From CAMDWQ01 sp964497635 (lineage in GTDB: Bacteria > Omnitrophota > Gorgyraeia > 2-02-FULL-51-18): 13,932 nt of DNA. The stretch lies in contig CAZCDB010000043.1 in the NCBI GenBank assembly GCA_964497635.1, positions 1 through 13,932 of the forward strand, given 5' to 3'. Under the pieces are notes generated by a model that was given only the letters and a program-made list of their open reading frames with translations, was not told the DNA's origin and did not search any database. Numbering within the stretch: the stretch's first letter is position 1; every line of letters starts with the position of its first letter. The position numbers and the translations under genes are program-made. Positions 1 to 7,424 of this stretch are shown here, in pieces.

Positions 1-1691
1 TTGGGAATCAAAAGATAAGCAAACGCATTTCGGTCAAAACGCCCTACCCGCCCACGAAGCTGGTAAAGCTCGGAGAGGCCAAAACAATCAGCTCGGTGGA
101 TGATCAGCGTGTTGGCATTGGGAATATCGATCCCCGACTCCACGATAGTGGTTGAAACCAACACATCCACCTGCCCCCCGATAAACTTTTTCATTACATC
201 CTCTAGAAGCTTCGAAGGCATTTGCCCATGCCCGATGGCCACCCGAGCCTGCGGAACCAATTCCCGTATTTTTTTGGCTATTCCCTCAATCCCACTCACA
301 CGATTGTGGATAAAAAAGACCTGCCCCTTACGATCCAGCTCTTTTAAGATCGCCTGACGAATGATGGAGTCGCTCCCTTCCGTGACAATGGTTTGCACAG
401 GTTTGCGGCCAGCTGGAGGTGTGTTGATCGTCGACATGTCCTTGGTTCCCACCAAAGACATGTAAAGAGTGCGAGGAATCGGTGTCGCCGTCAGCGTCAG
501 CACATCGACAAGAAGTCTCAGTTTTTTAAGATGCTCTTTATGCCGCACCCCAAAACGCTGCTCCTCATCGATGATGACTAGCCCTAAATTTTTAAATGAA
601 ATATCTTTGGATAAAAGCCGGTGCGTCCCGATCACGATATCACAGCTACCTTCCGCGATCGCCTCCACTGCTTCTTTTTGTTCAGAAGCTGTTTGGAAAC
701 GTGAGAGTATTTTGATGGAAACAGGAAAGTTTTTCATCCGCTTCGAAAACGTTTCAAAATGCTGCTCCGCCAAAAGGGTGGTTGGCACCAGCATCGCCAC
801 CTGCCTCCCTCCCATCACCACTTTAAAAGCTGCCCGAAGCGCTACCTCCGTTTTGCCATAACCCACATCCCCGCAGAGTAAGCGGTCCATGGGGACAACG
901 GATTCCAAATCCGCTTTGACTGCCTGGAGAGCTTTTTCTTGATCGGGAGTCTCCTGATAAGGAAATTCCTCTTCTAGTTTTTGCTGCCACTCAGTGTCCG
1001 CACCAAACGCGTGACCCTTGAGCAATTTGCGCTTGGCCTGCACATCAAGCAGTTCGCTTGCAAACGAAAAAACGCCGGCCTTTGTTTTTTCTTTTAATTT
1101 TTCCCAGACTTTGGAACCAAGACGTGAAAGCTCCGGCCGTATTTTTCCAAAAGCGATATACCTTTGAATTAGATGCAGGTCTTTCATGGATAAATACAGA
1201 ATGTTCTTATCGGCGTATTCCAAGGCTAGATGATCTTCCGCCCGGCCTTCTTGATTTTTTAGGACCTTAATTCCTCGGTAACGCGCGATTCCGTGGAGCA
1301 CGTGAACCACCAAGTCTCCCGGCTCGATATCAACAAAAGGATCCAGGGGAGCTTCATAACCCTCCACCGAAAGAAACTCTCGGGGTCTAAAATGCTTCCC
1401 ATGAGGCTTGGCTGATTTTTGAGGGAGCACCATGAGCATCCGGTGAGGCTCCAGGCGCTGACCCGTCACAGGGTCATAGGTGTAAATGCTTTCGACATGT
1501 TCATTGCAAAGTTCCAGACGAACCGGAAGGGAAAAATGAGAAGGAAAAATATCGACGATACTTCCGCGGATGGCAAACTCCCCTTCCGCACTCACCGCCT
1601 CCAAACGCCGATAACCAAAACTGGTCAATCGTTGCGACAGCGAGTCAAAATCGATTTCTTTCCCAGAATAAAATTCGAGGGTTTCAAACAT
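1..1691 (-). CDS. mfd: Transcription-repair coupling factor Mfd, compact N-terminus; 3' end outside window
   Basis: Mfd is a DNA translocase that removes RNA polymerase stalled at lesions and recruits UvrA for nucleotide excision repair. My translation gives 563 codons before the window edge. Residues 1-90 match Mfd domain D2, the UvrA-binding part of the UvrB-like module (GEFAIRG at 37-43, PVRLEL at 56-61). A linker of about 30 residues follows. The RNA-polymerase-interacting domain starts near 119 (PGDLVVHVLHGIARYRG). The helicase core has Walker A GDVGYGKT (274-281), DEEQRFG (375-381), TATPIPRT (401-408) and motif VI QLRGRVGR (544-551). D1a, D1b and D3, present in the roughly 1150-residue E. 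coli protein, are absent. The ATG lies one base after the argS stop, and an in-frame TAG at 1766-1764 forbids a long upstream extension. I see no clear ribosome-binding site, so coupling to argS is likely. Identity is certain; the start is probable. Confidence 0.95.
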   Translation of the reverse strand, partial: MFETLEFYSGKEIDFDSLSQRLTSFGYRRLEAVSAEGEFAIRGSIVDIFPSHFSLPVRLELCNEHVESIYTYDPVTGQRLEPHRMLMVLPQKSAKPHGKHFRPREFLSVEGYEAPLDPFVDIEPGDLVVHVLHGIARYRGIKVLKNQEGRAEDHLALEYADKNILYLSMKDLHLIQRYIAFGKIRPELSRLGSKVWEKLKEKTKAGVFSFASELLDVQAKRKLLKGHAFGADTEWQQKLEEEFPYQETPDQEKALQAVKADLESVVPMDRLLCGDVGYGKTEVALRAAFKVVMGGRQVAMLVPTTLLAEQHFETFSKRMKNFPVSIKILSRFQTASEQKEAVEAIAEGSCDIVIGTHRLLSKDISFKNLGLVIIDEEQRFGVRHKEHLKKLRLLVDVLTLTATPIPRTLYMSLVGTKDMSTINTPPAGRKPVQTIVTEGSDSIIRQAILKELDRKGQVFFIHNRVSGIEGIAKKIRELVPQARVAIGHGQMPSKLLEDVMKKFIGGQVDVLVSTTIVESGIDIPNANTLIIHRADCFGLSELYQLRGRVGRFDRNAFAYLLIP

Positions 1692-1692
1692 G

Positions 1693-3363
1693 CTACATTT
1701 TAAGCGGTGCTGTAACTCCCAGCAGGTGAAGCCCCTGACGCAGCACCGATTGAACACAATTTGCTAGCACCAAGCGCGCTTGTGAGAGCTCAGGGTCTTC
1801 GGTCACCACACGGCTTTCGGCGTAAAAACGGTGAAAAGACGCTGCTAGGTCCATCAAATACGGAACAAGCCGGTAAGGCTCCATCGTCGTCGCAGCCCCT
1901 AACACCGCTTCCTCAAACTGGGATAGACTTTTAAGCAGAAGCATTTCTTGAGGGTTTGAAAGCTTGAGTGCGATTTGCTCATTTTTAGGATTTTGGGGAA
2001 ACTCAAGCGGCAGAGAACCTGTTTTTTCTTTAAAATTATTTTTGATGCTTTCCACTCTCGCGTGCGCGTATTGGATATAAAACACAGGGTTATCGGGTGT
2101 CTGCGATTTGGCCAAAGCCAAATCAAAATCCAAATGGGCGTCAAATTTTCTCATGACAAAAAAGAAGCGCCCCGCATCCCTTCCCACCTCATCCAAAATC
2201 TGTCGGAGCGTCACAAACTCCCCCGCCCGCGTCGACATGCGCACCTGCTGACCACCTTCGTACAAAGTTACCAGCTGCGCGATGAGCACATTGACCCGCG
2301 AAGGATCATGCCCCAATGCTGCTTGGGAGGCCTTCAGACGCGCGATATACCCATGGTGATCAGGACCCAAGATATCGATCAGCTCATCAAACCCACGGTT
2401 AAATTTTTCATGATGATACGCAATGTCCGGGGTCAGATAAGTATAATTTTTATCGCTTTTGATGAGCACCCGGTCCTTGTCATCGCCAAAATCCGTCGAG
2501 CGCAACCACACCGCTCCCTCGGACTCAAAAACAACCCCTTTGGATTTTAAAGTCTCAAGAGTTTTTTCAACCTTCCCTGAGCGTCCAAGCGCTTCCTGGC
2601 TGTAATAGCTGTCAAACGTCACATCAAAATCGGTCAGATCTTTTTTAATCCCTTCCATGATGAAATCCCGGGCAAAGCGCCGGCACTCCGCAAGATCCGC
2701 TTTGGGGTTTTTTTTAAAAAGAATCTGGGCAATCTCTTTCAAATAATCCCCTTGGTAGTAGTTCTCCGGTACCTCCTCGGTCTTTCCGGTGACAAGCTCG
2801 CGAAGCCGCAACTGCAGGGACAACCCCAACGTGTTGATCTGGACCCCCTCGTCGTTGTTGTAGTACTCCTTGGTCACCTCGTGCCCGCAAAACCGAAGGA
2901 TTCGTGCCAGAGCATCCCCAAGCGCTGCTTGCCGCCCATGAGCCACCGTCAAGGGCCCGGTCGGGTTTGCGCTCACAAATTCCAATAAAATATTTCTTTT
3001 TTTCTCCACAGCAGGCCGCCCAAAATCCGCGCCCTCCTTTTGGATCCGAAACAAAACAGAAGCGGTCTCTTGCGCCGCATAGTAAAAATTGAGAAACCCA
3101 GGCCCCTCCACCACAATTTTTTCAATTCTTGCTCGGAGAGCTGATCCTTGTACCTTCGCCCATAACTCATGGGAGATGGCTTCGGCCAGAACACGGGGAG
3201 GTTTTTTCATTTCTTTGGCAAGCTTCAAAACCAGATGAGTCGATAAATTCCCAAATTTTTCTTCCTTGGGGGTTTGAAAAGAAGCTTCCACCTCCTCCGA
3301 AGATAAAGAGACCGGATAGGCTTTTATTGTTTCTGAAAAAATCTTGGCTAGCTGCGTCTTCAT
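1693..3363 (-). CDS. argS: Arginyl-tRNA synthetase
   Basis: This class I synthetase charges tRNA-Arg with arginine in the cytoplasm. The 556-residue length is normal for the family. The N-terminal Add-1 domain (about 1-95) carries the tRNA-contacting FGNLSTHL. The catalytic core has ANPTGPL then TVAHGR (139-144) in place of the usual HVGHGR, and a RMSTRAGEF loop (375-383) in the KMSKS position; both fit the natural variation of ArgRS. The DALR anticodon-binding domain runs from about 430 (YIQYAHARV) to the end, which closes with a typical LLGVTAPLKM. The ATG follows the rsfS stop by four bases and has only a weak GGGTGAG upstream. The stop is two nucleotides from the mfd start, so argS sits in the long downstream operon. 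Confidence 0.97.
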   Translation of the reverse strand: MKTQLAKIFSETIKAYPVSLSSEEVEASFQTPKEEKFGNLSTHLVLKLAKEMKKPPRVLAEAISHELWAKVQGSALRARIEKIVVEGPGFLNFYYAAQETASVLFRIQKEGADFGRPAVEKKRNILLEFVSANPTGPLTVAHGRQAALGDALARILRFCGHEVTKEYYNNDEGVQINTLGLSLQLRLRELVTGKTEEVPENYYQGDYLKEIAQILFKKNPKADLAECRRFARDFIMEGIKKDLTDFDVTFDSYYSQEALGRSGKVEKTLETLKSKGVVFESEGAVWLRSTDFGDDKDRVLIKSDKNYTYLTPDIAYHHEKFNRGFDELIDILGPDHHGYIARLKASQAALGHDPSRVNVLIAQLVTLYEGGQQVRMSTRAGEFVTLRQILDEVGRDAGRFFFVMRKFDAHLDFDLALAKSQTPDNPVFYIQYAHARVESIKNNFKEKTGSLPLEFPQNPKNEQIALKLSNPQEMLLLKSLSQFEEAVLGAATTMEPYRLVPYLMDLAASFHRFYAESRVVTEDPELSQARLVLANCVQSVLRQGLHLLGVTAPLKM

Positions 3364-3367
3364 GTAC

Positions 3368-3721
3368 TCACCCGGCGTGATTTAAGTACTTTTTCTTGGG
3401 CGCGTCCCCCCAAAGATTTTCGATATCATAAAATCCTCGGGTATCCTGATGAAACACATGCACAATCACTTCGGCATAATCCATCAAAACCCACTGGGCA
3501 TCCCGATATCCTTCCTTATGCCGTAAGCGAAGATCGGATTCTTCTAGCTTCTCTTCAATGTGATCCACAATCGCTTTCACACGTACCGTCGACGGAGCGC
3601 TCATCAGAATAAAATATTCGCAGATGGTGGAACGCTGACCCATCTCCATCACCACAATGTCCTCGGCCTTGCGGTCATAGGCTGTCTGGCAAATCAGCTC
3701 TAGCTTTTTTTTCGTTTCGAT
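3368..3721 (-). CDS. rsfS: Ribosome silencing factor RsfS (YbeB/Iojap family), start uncertain
   Basis: RsfS binds ribosomal protein L14 and keeps the two ribosomal subunits apart when nutrients are short. The core is clear: CEYFILMSAPSTVRVKAI, then GYRDAQWVLMDYAEVIVHVFH and ENLWGDAP. The first canonical start, GTG at 3655, would give 95 residues and remove the conserved first helix, whose sequence (LELICQTAYDRKAEDIVV) is readable upstream in the same frame. From 3748 (just after an in-frame TAA at 3751-3749) down to 3655 there is no ATG, GTG or TTG. I place the start at ATC 3721, seven bases after an AGGAG (3733-3729); this gives 117 residues, normal for the family. CTG 3697, or -1 slippage from nadD, are alternatives. 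The gene overlaps the end of nadD and is followed four bases later by argS. Confidence 0.9.
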   Translation of the reverse strand: METKKKLELICQTAYDRKAEDIVVMEMGQRSTICEYFILMSAPSTVRVKAIVDHIEEKLEESDLRLRHKEGYRDAQWVLMDYAEVIVHVFHQDTRGFYDIENLWGDAPKKKYLNHAG

Positions 3722-4314
3722 GATGAAACTCCTTTCTTCACTTTGGTTTTAGCGTAAAATTTTTGAAGATCCAGCTGGATTTCTTTCGGGATCAAGCCTT
3801 CCACGGTCAAGCCGGACCCAAGTCGACGACGAAGCTGACTTGAAGAGACATCCAGCGCTTCAAAAGGAAGCCTGATAATCGGAAACTGGGTCTCCTCCCA
3901 ATCATATCCGGGTCGCGTCGCCACCACAAAACGGCACAACTTAAAAATCTGGTCTACCGACTTCCACTGCGGCAAAGTTTCTAGACAGTCCATACCCGCT
4001 AAAAAATAAAATACACTCTTCTCTTTAGACTGCCGATGCAAAAAACGGAGTGTGTCTACCGTATAGGATTTTCCGCCACGATCAATCTCGCAGGTGGAAA
4101 CAGAAAAGTTGGGATACTTCTTCAGGGCTTTCTGAAGGAGTTTGACACGCAAATCCGCCGGCAAAACATCTCGCGTGGCTTTGAGCGGGGACTGACTGGC
4201 GGGCACAAAATAAATGCGGTCTAAATTTAGCTCAGAGTAAGCAAAGCGTGCCAAGGCTAGATGCCCCTCATGGACAGGATTAAAACTCCCGCCCAAAATA
4301 CCAATCCGGCTCAA
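3700..4314 (-). CDS. nadD: Nicotinate-nucleotide adenylyltransferase NadD
   Basis: NadD joins nicotinate mononucleotide and ATP to give deamido-NAD in NAD synthesis. The 204-residue protein has the nucleotidyltransferase fold: GGSFNPVHEGH (8-18) with the HxGH nucleotide-binding motif at 15-18, PASQSPLK after the second strand, and the C-terminal DVSSSQLRRRL standing for the ISSTxIR phosphate-binding motif. The tail from about 190 is lysine and serine rich (KTKVKKGVSSSKRKKS) and looks unconstrained, as expected if the DNA there also serves rsfS initiation. The start is TTG; its first two bases sit in the proA TGA stop (TTGA overlap), and an AGGTG lies six bases upstream. The neighbour rsfS is a common nadD partner across bacteria. 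Confidence 0.96.
   Translation of the reverse strand: MSRIGILGGSFNPVHEGHLALARFAYSELNLDRIYFVPASQSPLKATRDVLPADLRVKLLQKALKKYPNFSVSTCEIDRGGKSYTVDTLRFLHRQSKEKSVFYFLAGMDCLETLPQWKSVDQIFKLCRFVVATRPGYDWEETQFPIIRLPFEALDVSSSQLRRRLGSGLTVEGLIPKEIQLDLQKFYAKTKVKKGVSSSKRKKS
3705..3712 (-). other. A8 run forming a possible -1 slippery site, nadD to rsfS
   Basis: Eight consecutive A residues sit just before the nadD stop codon. In the nadD frame they read CGA AAA AAA AGC TAG, so A AAA AAA is a textbook -1 slippery heptamer. A -1 shift enters the rsfS frame (AAA AAA AAG CTA GAG) and would give a NadD-RsfS fusion of about 310 residues. In E. coli dnaX an upstream Shine-Dalgarno stimulates a similar shift; here AGGAG is about 16 nt upstream, further than in dnaX. 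The motif is visible; the function is inference. Confidence 0.3.
3729..3736 (-). promoter_or_regulatory. Shine-Dalgarno GAAAGGAG inside the nadD 3' end, ahead of rsfS
   Basis: The strand reads GAAAGGAG here, one of the stronger ribosome-binding sequences in the window, yet it lies inside nadD codons. The only nearby in-frame rsfS codons at suitable spacing are ATC at 3724 (4 nt) and ATC at 3721 (7 nt). It could drive initiation at a rare ATC, or act as an internal Shine-Dalgarno that stimulates frameshifting at the A-run downstream. Confidence 0.55.
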
Positions 4315-5564
4315 GAACGCACCTGGCCGGATCCCAGCACCACATATTTGTAAGAAGTGAGCTCCTCAAGACCCATGGGTCCCCGAGCATGGAGCTTGTC
4401 GGTGGATATCCCCATCTCAGCCCCCATCCCAAATTCCCCCCCATCATTAAAACGCGTGGAGGCGTTCACAAAAACACAGGCGCTATCCACAGAGCTTGCA
4501 AAAACATCTGCTGATTTTTTATTTTGCGTGATAATCGCGTCTGAGTGATGGGAGCCATATTTTTGGATATGCGCCACCGCCGCTTCGACGTCTCGGACAA
4601 CACGAACCGCAAGAATCAGATCCAAATACTCCGCTTCCCAGTCTGCTTCAGAAGCCTTGCTAATTCCAGAAAGAATCGCTCGGGTTTTTTCACAACCACG
4701 GATTTCTACATTTTTAGAAATCAAGGCTTCAGCCATCACTGGCAAAAATTTCTTGGCAATGGCCTCATGGACGAGCAAAGTTTCCATGGCATTGCAGACT
4801 CCAGGATTTTGGGTTTTAGCATTAAGGACAATGGAAACCGCTTTTTTTAGATCCGCTTGCTTGTCGACAAACACGTGACAAACACCCTTGTAGTGTTTAA
4901 TCACAGGAATCTTTGAAATTCGAGCCACTTCCCGAATCAAGCCTTCCCCACCCCGAGGAATCACAAGATCAATGGACTGACTCAATCCCAAAAGAGTTTT
5001 GACCGCCTCCCTATCCCCTGTGGGAACTAGCTGAAAAGCCCCCGCCGGCACCCCTTGGGCAATGGCCGCTTTTTTTAGGCTGTCAAAAATAGCGCGATTG
5101 GAACGCAGCGCCTCACTCCCACCCTTTAAAATCACACTATTGCCGGACTTCAAACAAAGAGCCATACAATCCGCCGTCACGTTGGGCCTAGACTCGTAAA
5201 TAATCAGAATGACGCCGATCGGCACACCGACTTTCTTAATTTGTAAACCGTTGGGACGCTTGCGAGTCCAAAGAATACGCCCCACCGGATCCGGCAAAGC
5301 CGCAATCTTAAGAAGCGAATCAGCGATCCCTTTGATTTTCTTTTCGTTTAGCTCAAGACGACCCAAAAGACTGGAGGAAACTCCACGCCGCTTTGCCTCC
5401 AGCACGTCTTTTTGATTTTCACTCAAAATAAAGCGGCGATCTTTCCAGACAGACAGAGCCATGGCTTTCAGGGCTTTGTTTTTTCTTTCAGAAGATAAAA
5501 GAGAGAGTGGGTGCGCTGCCACTTTGGCTTCAGAGGCCAGTTGTTCCATCAAAATATTTTTCAT
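4311..5564 (-). CDS. proA: Gamma-glutamyl phosphate reductase ProA
   Basis: ProA reduces gamma-glutamyl phosphate with NADPH to glutamate semialdehyde, the second step of proline synthesis. The 417-residue length matches the family. Features seen are KKVGVPIGVILIIYESRPNV (110-129) at the start of the cofactor-binding domain, SGNSVILKGGSEA (140-152), the catalytic cysteine in QNPGVCNAMET (C257), and the closing stretch FNDGGEFGMGAEMGIST near 373-389. ATG overlaps the proB stop as ATGA and the stop overlaps nadD as TTGA, so proB-proA-nadD are translationally coupled. ProB and ProA are thought to form a complex that protects the labile acyl phosphate, which fits the tight pairing. Confidence 0.98.
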   Translation of the reverse strand: MKNILMEQLASEAKVAAHPLSLLSSERKNKALKAMALSVWKDRRFILSENQKDVLEAKRRGVSSSLLGRLELNEKKIKGIADSLLKIAALPDPVGRILWTRKRPNGLQIKKVGVPIGVILIIYESRPNVTADCMALCLKSGNSVILKGGSEALRSNRAIFDSLKKAAIAQGVPAGAFQLVPTGDREAVKTLLGLSQSIDLVIPRGGEGLIREVARISKIPVIKHYKGVCHVFVDKQADLKKAVSIVLNAKTQNPGVCNAMETLLVHEAIAKKFLPVMAEALISKNVEIRGCEKTRAILSGISKASEADWEAEYLDLILAVRVVRDVEAAVAHIQKYGSHHSDAIITQNKKSADVFASSVDSACVFVNASTRFNDGGEFGMGAEMGISTDKLHARGPMGLEELTSYKYVVLGSGQVRS

Positions 5565-6418
5565 TTGACTGAGTTTTTTCCGTTTCGAAGCTGTCTTGAA
5601 AAATGCCGGACCCAGTTACGATTTTTTCCGCTTTTTGGCTTCGGAAGAAAAAAAGTACCCACATCCTCTCCTGAGAAAATCCGGACAAGTACTTGGCGGT
5701 CACGACCACTGGCCAAGAAAACAGGGACTCCGGAGTTGACACTCATACGAACCGCCGCAAGTTTTGAGCTCATCCCACCCACGGTAAAATCTTTTTTCTG
5801 GTCTTTGACATGAGAAAATATCCGATCATCCATTTTCTCAACAATTTGAATCCGGTTGCCATCCCCCCCCTTGGATCGTGCATAAAGCCCATCCGTGTCC
5901 GAGAGGATCACCAGGGCATCCGCCTCCAGAAGAATTGCAATTAAGGAAGAAAGCTTGTCATTGTCGCCAAAACGGATTTCATCCGTGGCTACCGTATCAT
6001 TTTCATTGATGATGGGAACCAGCCCTCGGCGCTGAATTTCCTGGAGAGTGCGCTTGGCATTGGTAAAACGATTGCGCTGGGCCAAATCCTCCCAAGTTAG
6101 AAGCACCTGAGCTGTCGAAAAACCATGCCGCGAGAGCGCCTCTTCCCAGCACTGCATTAGATACCGCTGCCCGATTGCTGCTGCCGCCTGAAGACCTTCC
6201 ATTGAGGTGGGACGCTTTTTTTCTTTTAAGATCACCATGCCGGCCCCGATCGCACCCGAGCTGACCACCGAGACCCGCATTCCCTTTTTTAAAAAAATAG
6301 AGATTTGGGCCGCTAAATCTTCGAGACGTTTTTTATCAAAACAACCTTCCTGGGTCAGGATAGACGTCCCCACCTTGATCACCAAAGTCTTCATATTGTT
6401 GACAAAATTTTCTCTCAC
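5561..6418 (-). CDS. proB: Glutamate 5-kinase ProB without PUA domain
   Basis: ProB phosphorylates glutamate on its gamma carboxyl, the committed and usually proline-inhibited step of proline synthesis. This 285-residue form contains only the amino-acid-kinase domain: KVGTSILT (15-22), VVSSGAIGAG, INENDTVA and FGDNDKLSS, and GGMSSKLAA near the end. The E. coli enzyme has 367 residues because of a C-terminal PUA domain. Here the chain stops after a short basic tail (KPKSGKNRNWVRHFSRQLRNG), and proA starts in the stop codon, so no PUA remnant can follow. The chosen GTG start overlaps the obg stop (GTGA). An ATG at 6394 (MKTLVIKVGTS) is an alternative start that would remove eight residues. Confidence 0.96.
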   Translation of the reverse strand: MRENFVNNMKTLVIKVGTSILTQEGCFDKKRLEDLAAQISIFLKKGMRVSVVSSGAIGAGMVILKEKKRPTSMEGLQAAAAIGQRYLMQCWEEALSRHGFSTAQVLLTWEDLAQRNRFTNAKRTLQEIQRRGLVPIINENDTVATDEIRFGDNDKLSSLIAILLEADALVILSDTDGLYARSKGGDGNRIQIVEKMDDRIFSHVKDQKKDFTVGGMSSKLAAVRMSVNSGVPVFLASGRDRQVLVRIFSGEDVGTFFLPKPKSGKNRNWVRHFSRQLRNGKNSVK

Positions 6419-7368
6419 GGCTCAGAACGCACCTTATTTAAAAGTTCATCCACCCCCTCTCCCGTAACTGCGGAGATGGGGAAAATCTCTTTTTTAATTT
6501 TTTTCTTAAATTCTTTCAAACGTGCTTTGGCCTCCGGCACATCCATTTTATTGGCAACGATGATTTCTTTCTTCTCGGCCAATTTTTCAGAATAGCTCAA
6601 CAACTCTTCTCGAAGTGCCCTATAATCACTCACGGGATCTCTCCCATCCACCGCCGCAAAATCAATCACATGCAGCAAGATACGCGTCCGCTCCACATGT
6701 TTTAAAAATTCAAGCCCTAAACCGCGGCCCTCGGAAGCCCCTTCAATAATTCCCGGAATATCCGCCAGGACCCGGGTTTCCCCGTCGTCAAATTTTACCA
6801 CACCCAGAATTGGATTTTTAGTCGTAAAGGGATAGGGGGCAATCTTAGACTTGGCATTGGAAACACGGGAGATAAAAGTCGACTTGCCCGCGTTTGGAAA
6901 ACCAATGATCCCGATATCCGCAATCAGTTTTAAACGCAGGAGGATCTCTTTTTTCTCACCCGGCTCCCCCGGAGTCGCCTCATGCTTTTTGTCATTCCCT
7001 TTGCCGGCGGCACCGCCCTTGCAAACAACCACTCGCGCACCGATCCGGTCTAAGTCTTTTAAAAGCTCACCGGTAGAATAATCATAAACCTCTGTGCCTG
7101 CAGGAACCCCAATCACACGGTCCGCGCCACAGTAGCCAGTCTTGAAACTACTCGAACCATTCCCCCCTTTTTCAGCTTCAAATTGACGATTCATCTGAAA
7201 ATCTAGGAGCGTTTGGATATTGGGCTGAGCTTCTAAAATGATGGCCCCACCGTCGCCGCCATCACCACCGGTGGGACGATAATGCCGCGGCCGACTGCGG
7301 TCAAGGCTATGGCAACCTTTTCCGCCGGCTCCGGCAATACAAGTAATAATGGCTTGATCAACAAACAT
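6415..7368 (-). CDS. obgE: Obg/CgtA-family ribosome-assembly GTPase
   Basis: Obg GTPases bind the maturing 50S subunit and link ribosome assembly to growth and stress. The N-terminal glycine-rich Obg fold spans about 1-145 (AGAGGKG, GGDGGDGGAI, VPAGTEVYDY). The G domain follows: G1 GFPNAGKST (156-164), G2 YPFTT, G3 DIPGI (203-207), G4 NKMD (273-276), G5 ISAVTG (298-303). At 317 residues it lacks the C-terminal extensions of E. coli (390) and B. subtilis (428, OCT domain). The third glycine-rich loop (GGAAGKGNDKKHEATPGEPGE) is several residues shorter than the usual GGxGGxGN...PGEPGE loop. It sits after rplU-rpmA as in many bacteria, with a hairpin in the 56-base gap before it, and overlaps proB by four bases. 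Confidence 0.97.
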   Translation of the reverse strand: MFVDQAIITCIAGAGGKGCHSLDRSRPRHYRPTGGDGGDGGAIILEAQPNIQTLLDFQMNRQFEAEKGGNGSSSFKTGYCGADRVIGVPAGTEVYDYSTGELLKDLDRIGARVVVCKGGAAGKGNDKKHEATPGEPGEKKEILLRLKLIADIGIIGFPNAGKSTFISRVSNAKSKIAPYPFTTKNPILGVVKFDDGETRVLADIPGIIEGASEGRGLGLEFLKHVERTRILLHVIDFAAVDGRDPVSDYRALREELLSYSEKLAEKKEIIVANKMDVPEAKARLKEFKKKIKKEIFPISAVTGEGVDELLNKVRSEP

Positions 7369-7399
7369 GGAATAGTCTTTGTTTTACGAGAGTGGGATG

Positions 7400-7419
7400 C
7401 ACCGCCTGAGATGGCGGTG
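7400..7419 (-). repeat. GC-rich inverted repeat (hairpin) between rpmA and obgE
   Basis: CACCGCC (7400-7406) pairs perfectly with GGCGGTG (7413-7419) around a six-base loop. Three more pairs (GAT/ATC) can form outside a small internal loop. No U-run follows, so it is unlikely to be an intrinsic terminator. It lies immediately after the rpmA stop and may stabilise the rplU-rpmA message or set a lower level of obgE; that role is inference. Confidence 0.6.
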
Positions 7420-7424
7420 AGATC

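Noticed and set aside
469..861. Plus-strand open frame of 130 codons
   Set aside because: It is the complement of the Mfd helicase core, which translates cleanly with all motifs on the minus strand.
1975..2550. Plus-strand open frame of 191 codons
   Set aside because: It is antisense to the DALR and catalytic parts of argS, with no recognisable domain and no promoter or ribosome-binding site.
2938..2949. ArgRS HIGH motif reading TVAH as a sign of a broken gene
   Set aside because: ArgRS naturally varies at this motif and at KMSKS; the surrounding ANPTGPL...GRxAxLGD and the full length are intact.
3368..3655. rsfS starting at GTG 3655
   Set aside because: It would cut off the conserved first helix (LELICQTAYDRKAEDI) that is encoded in frame just upstream and has no Shine-Dalgarno at the right distance; kept as the fallback start.
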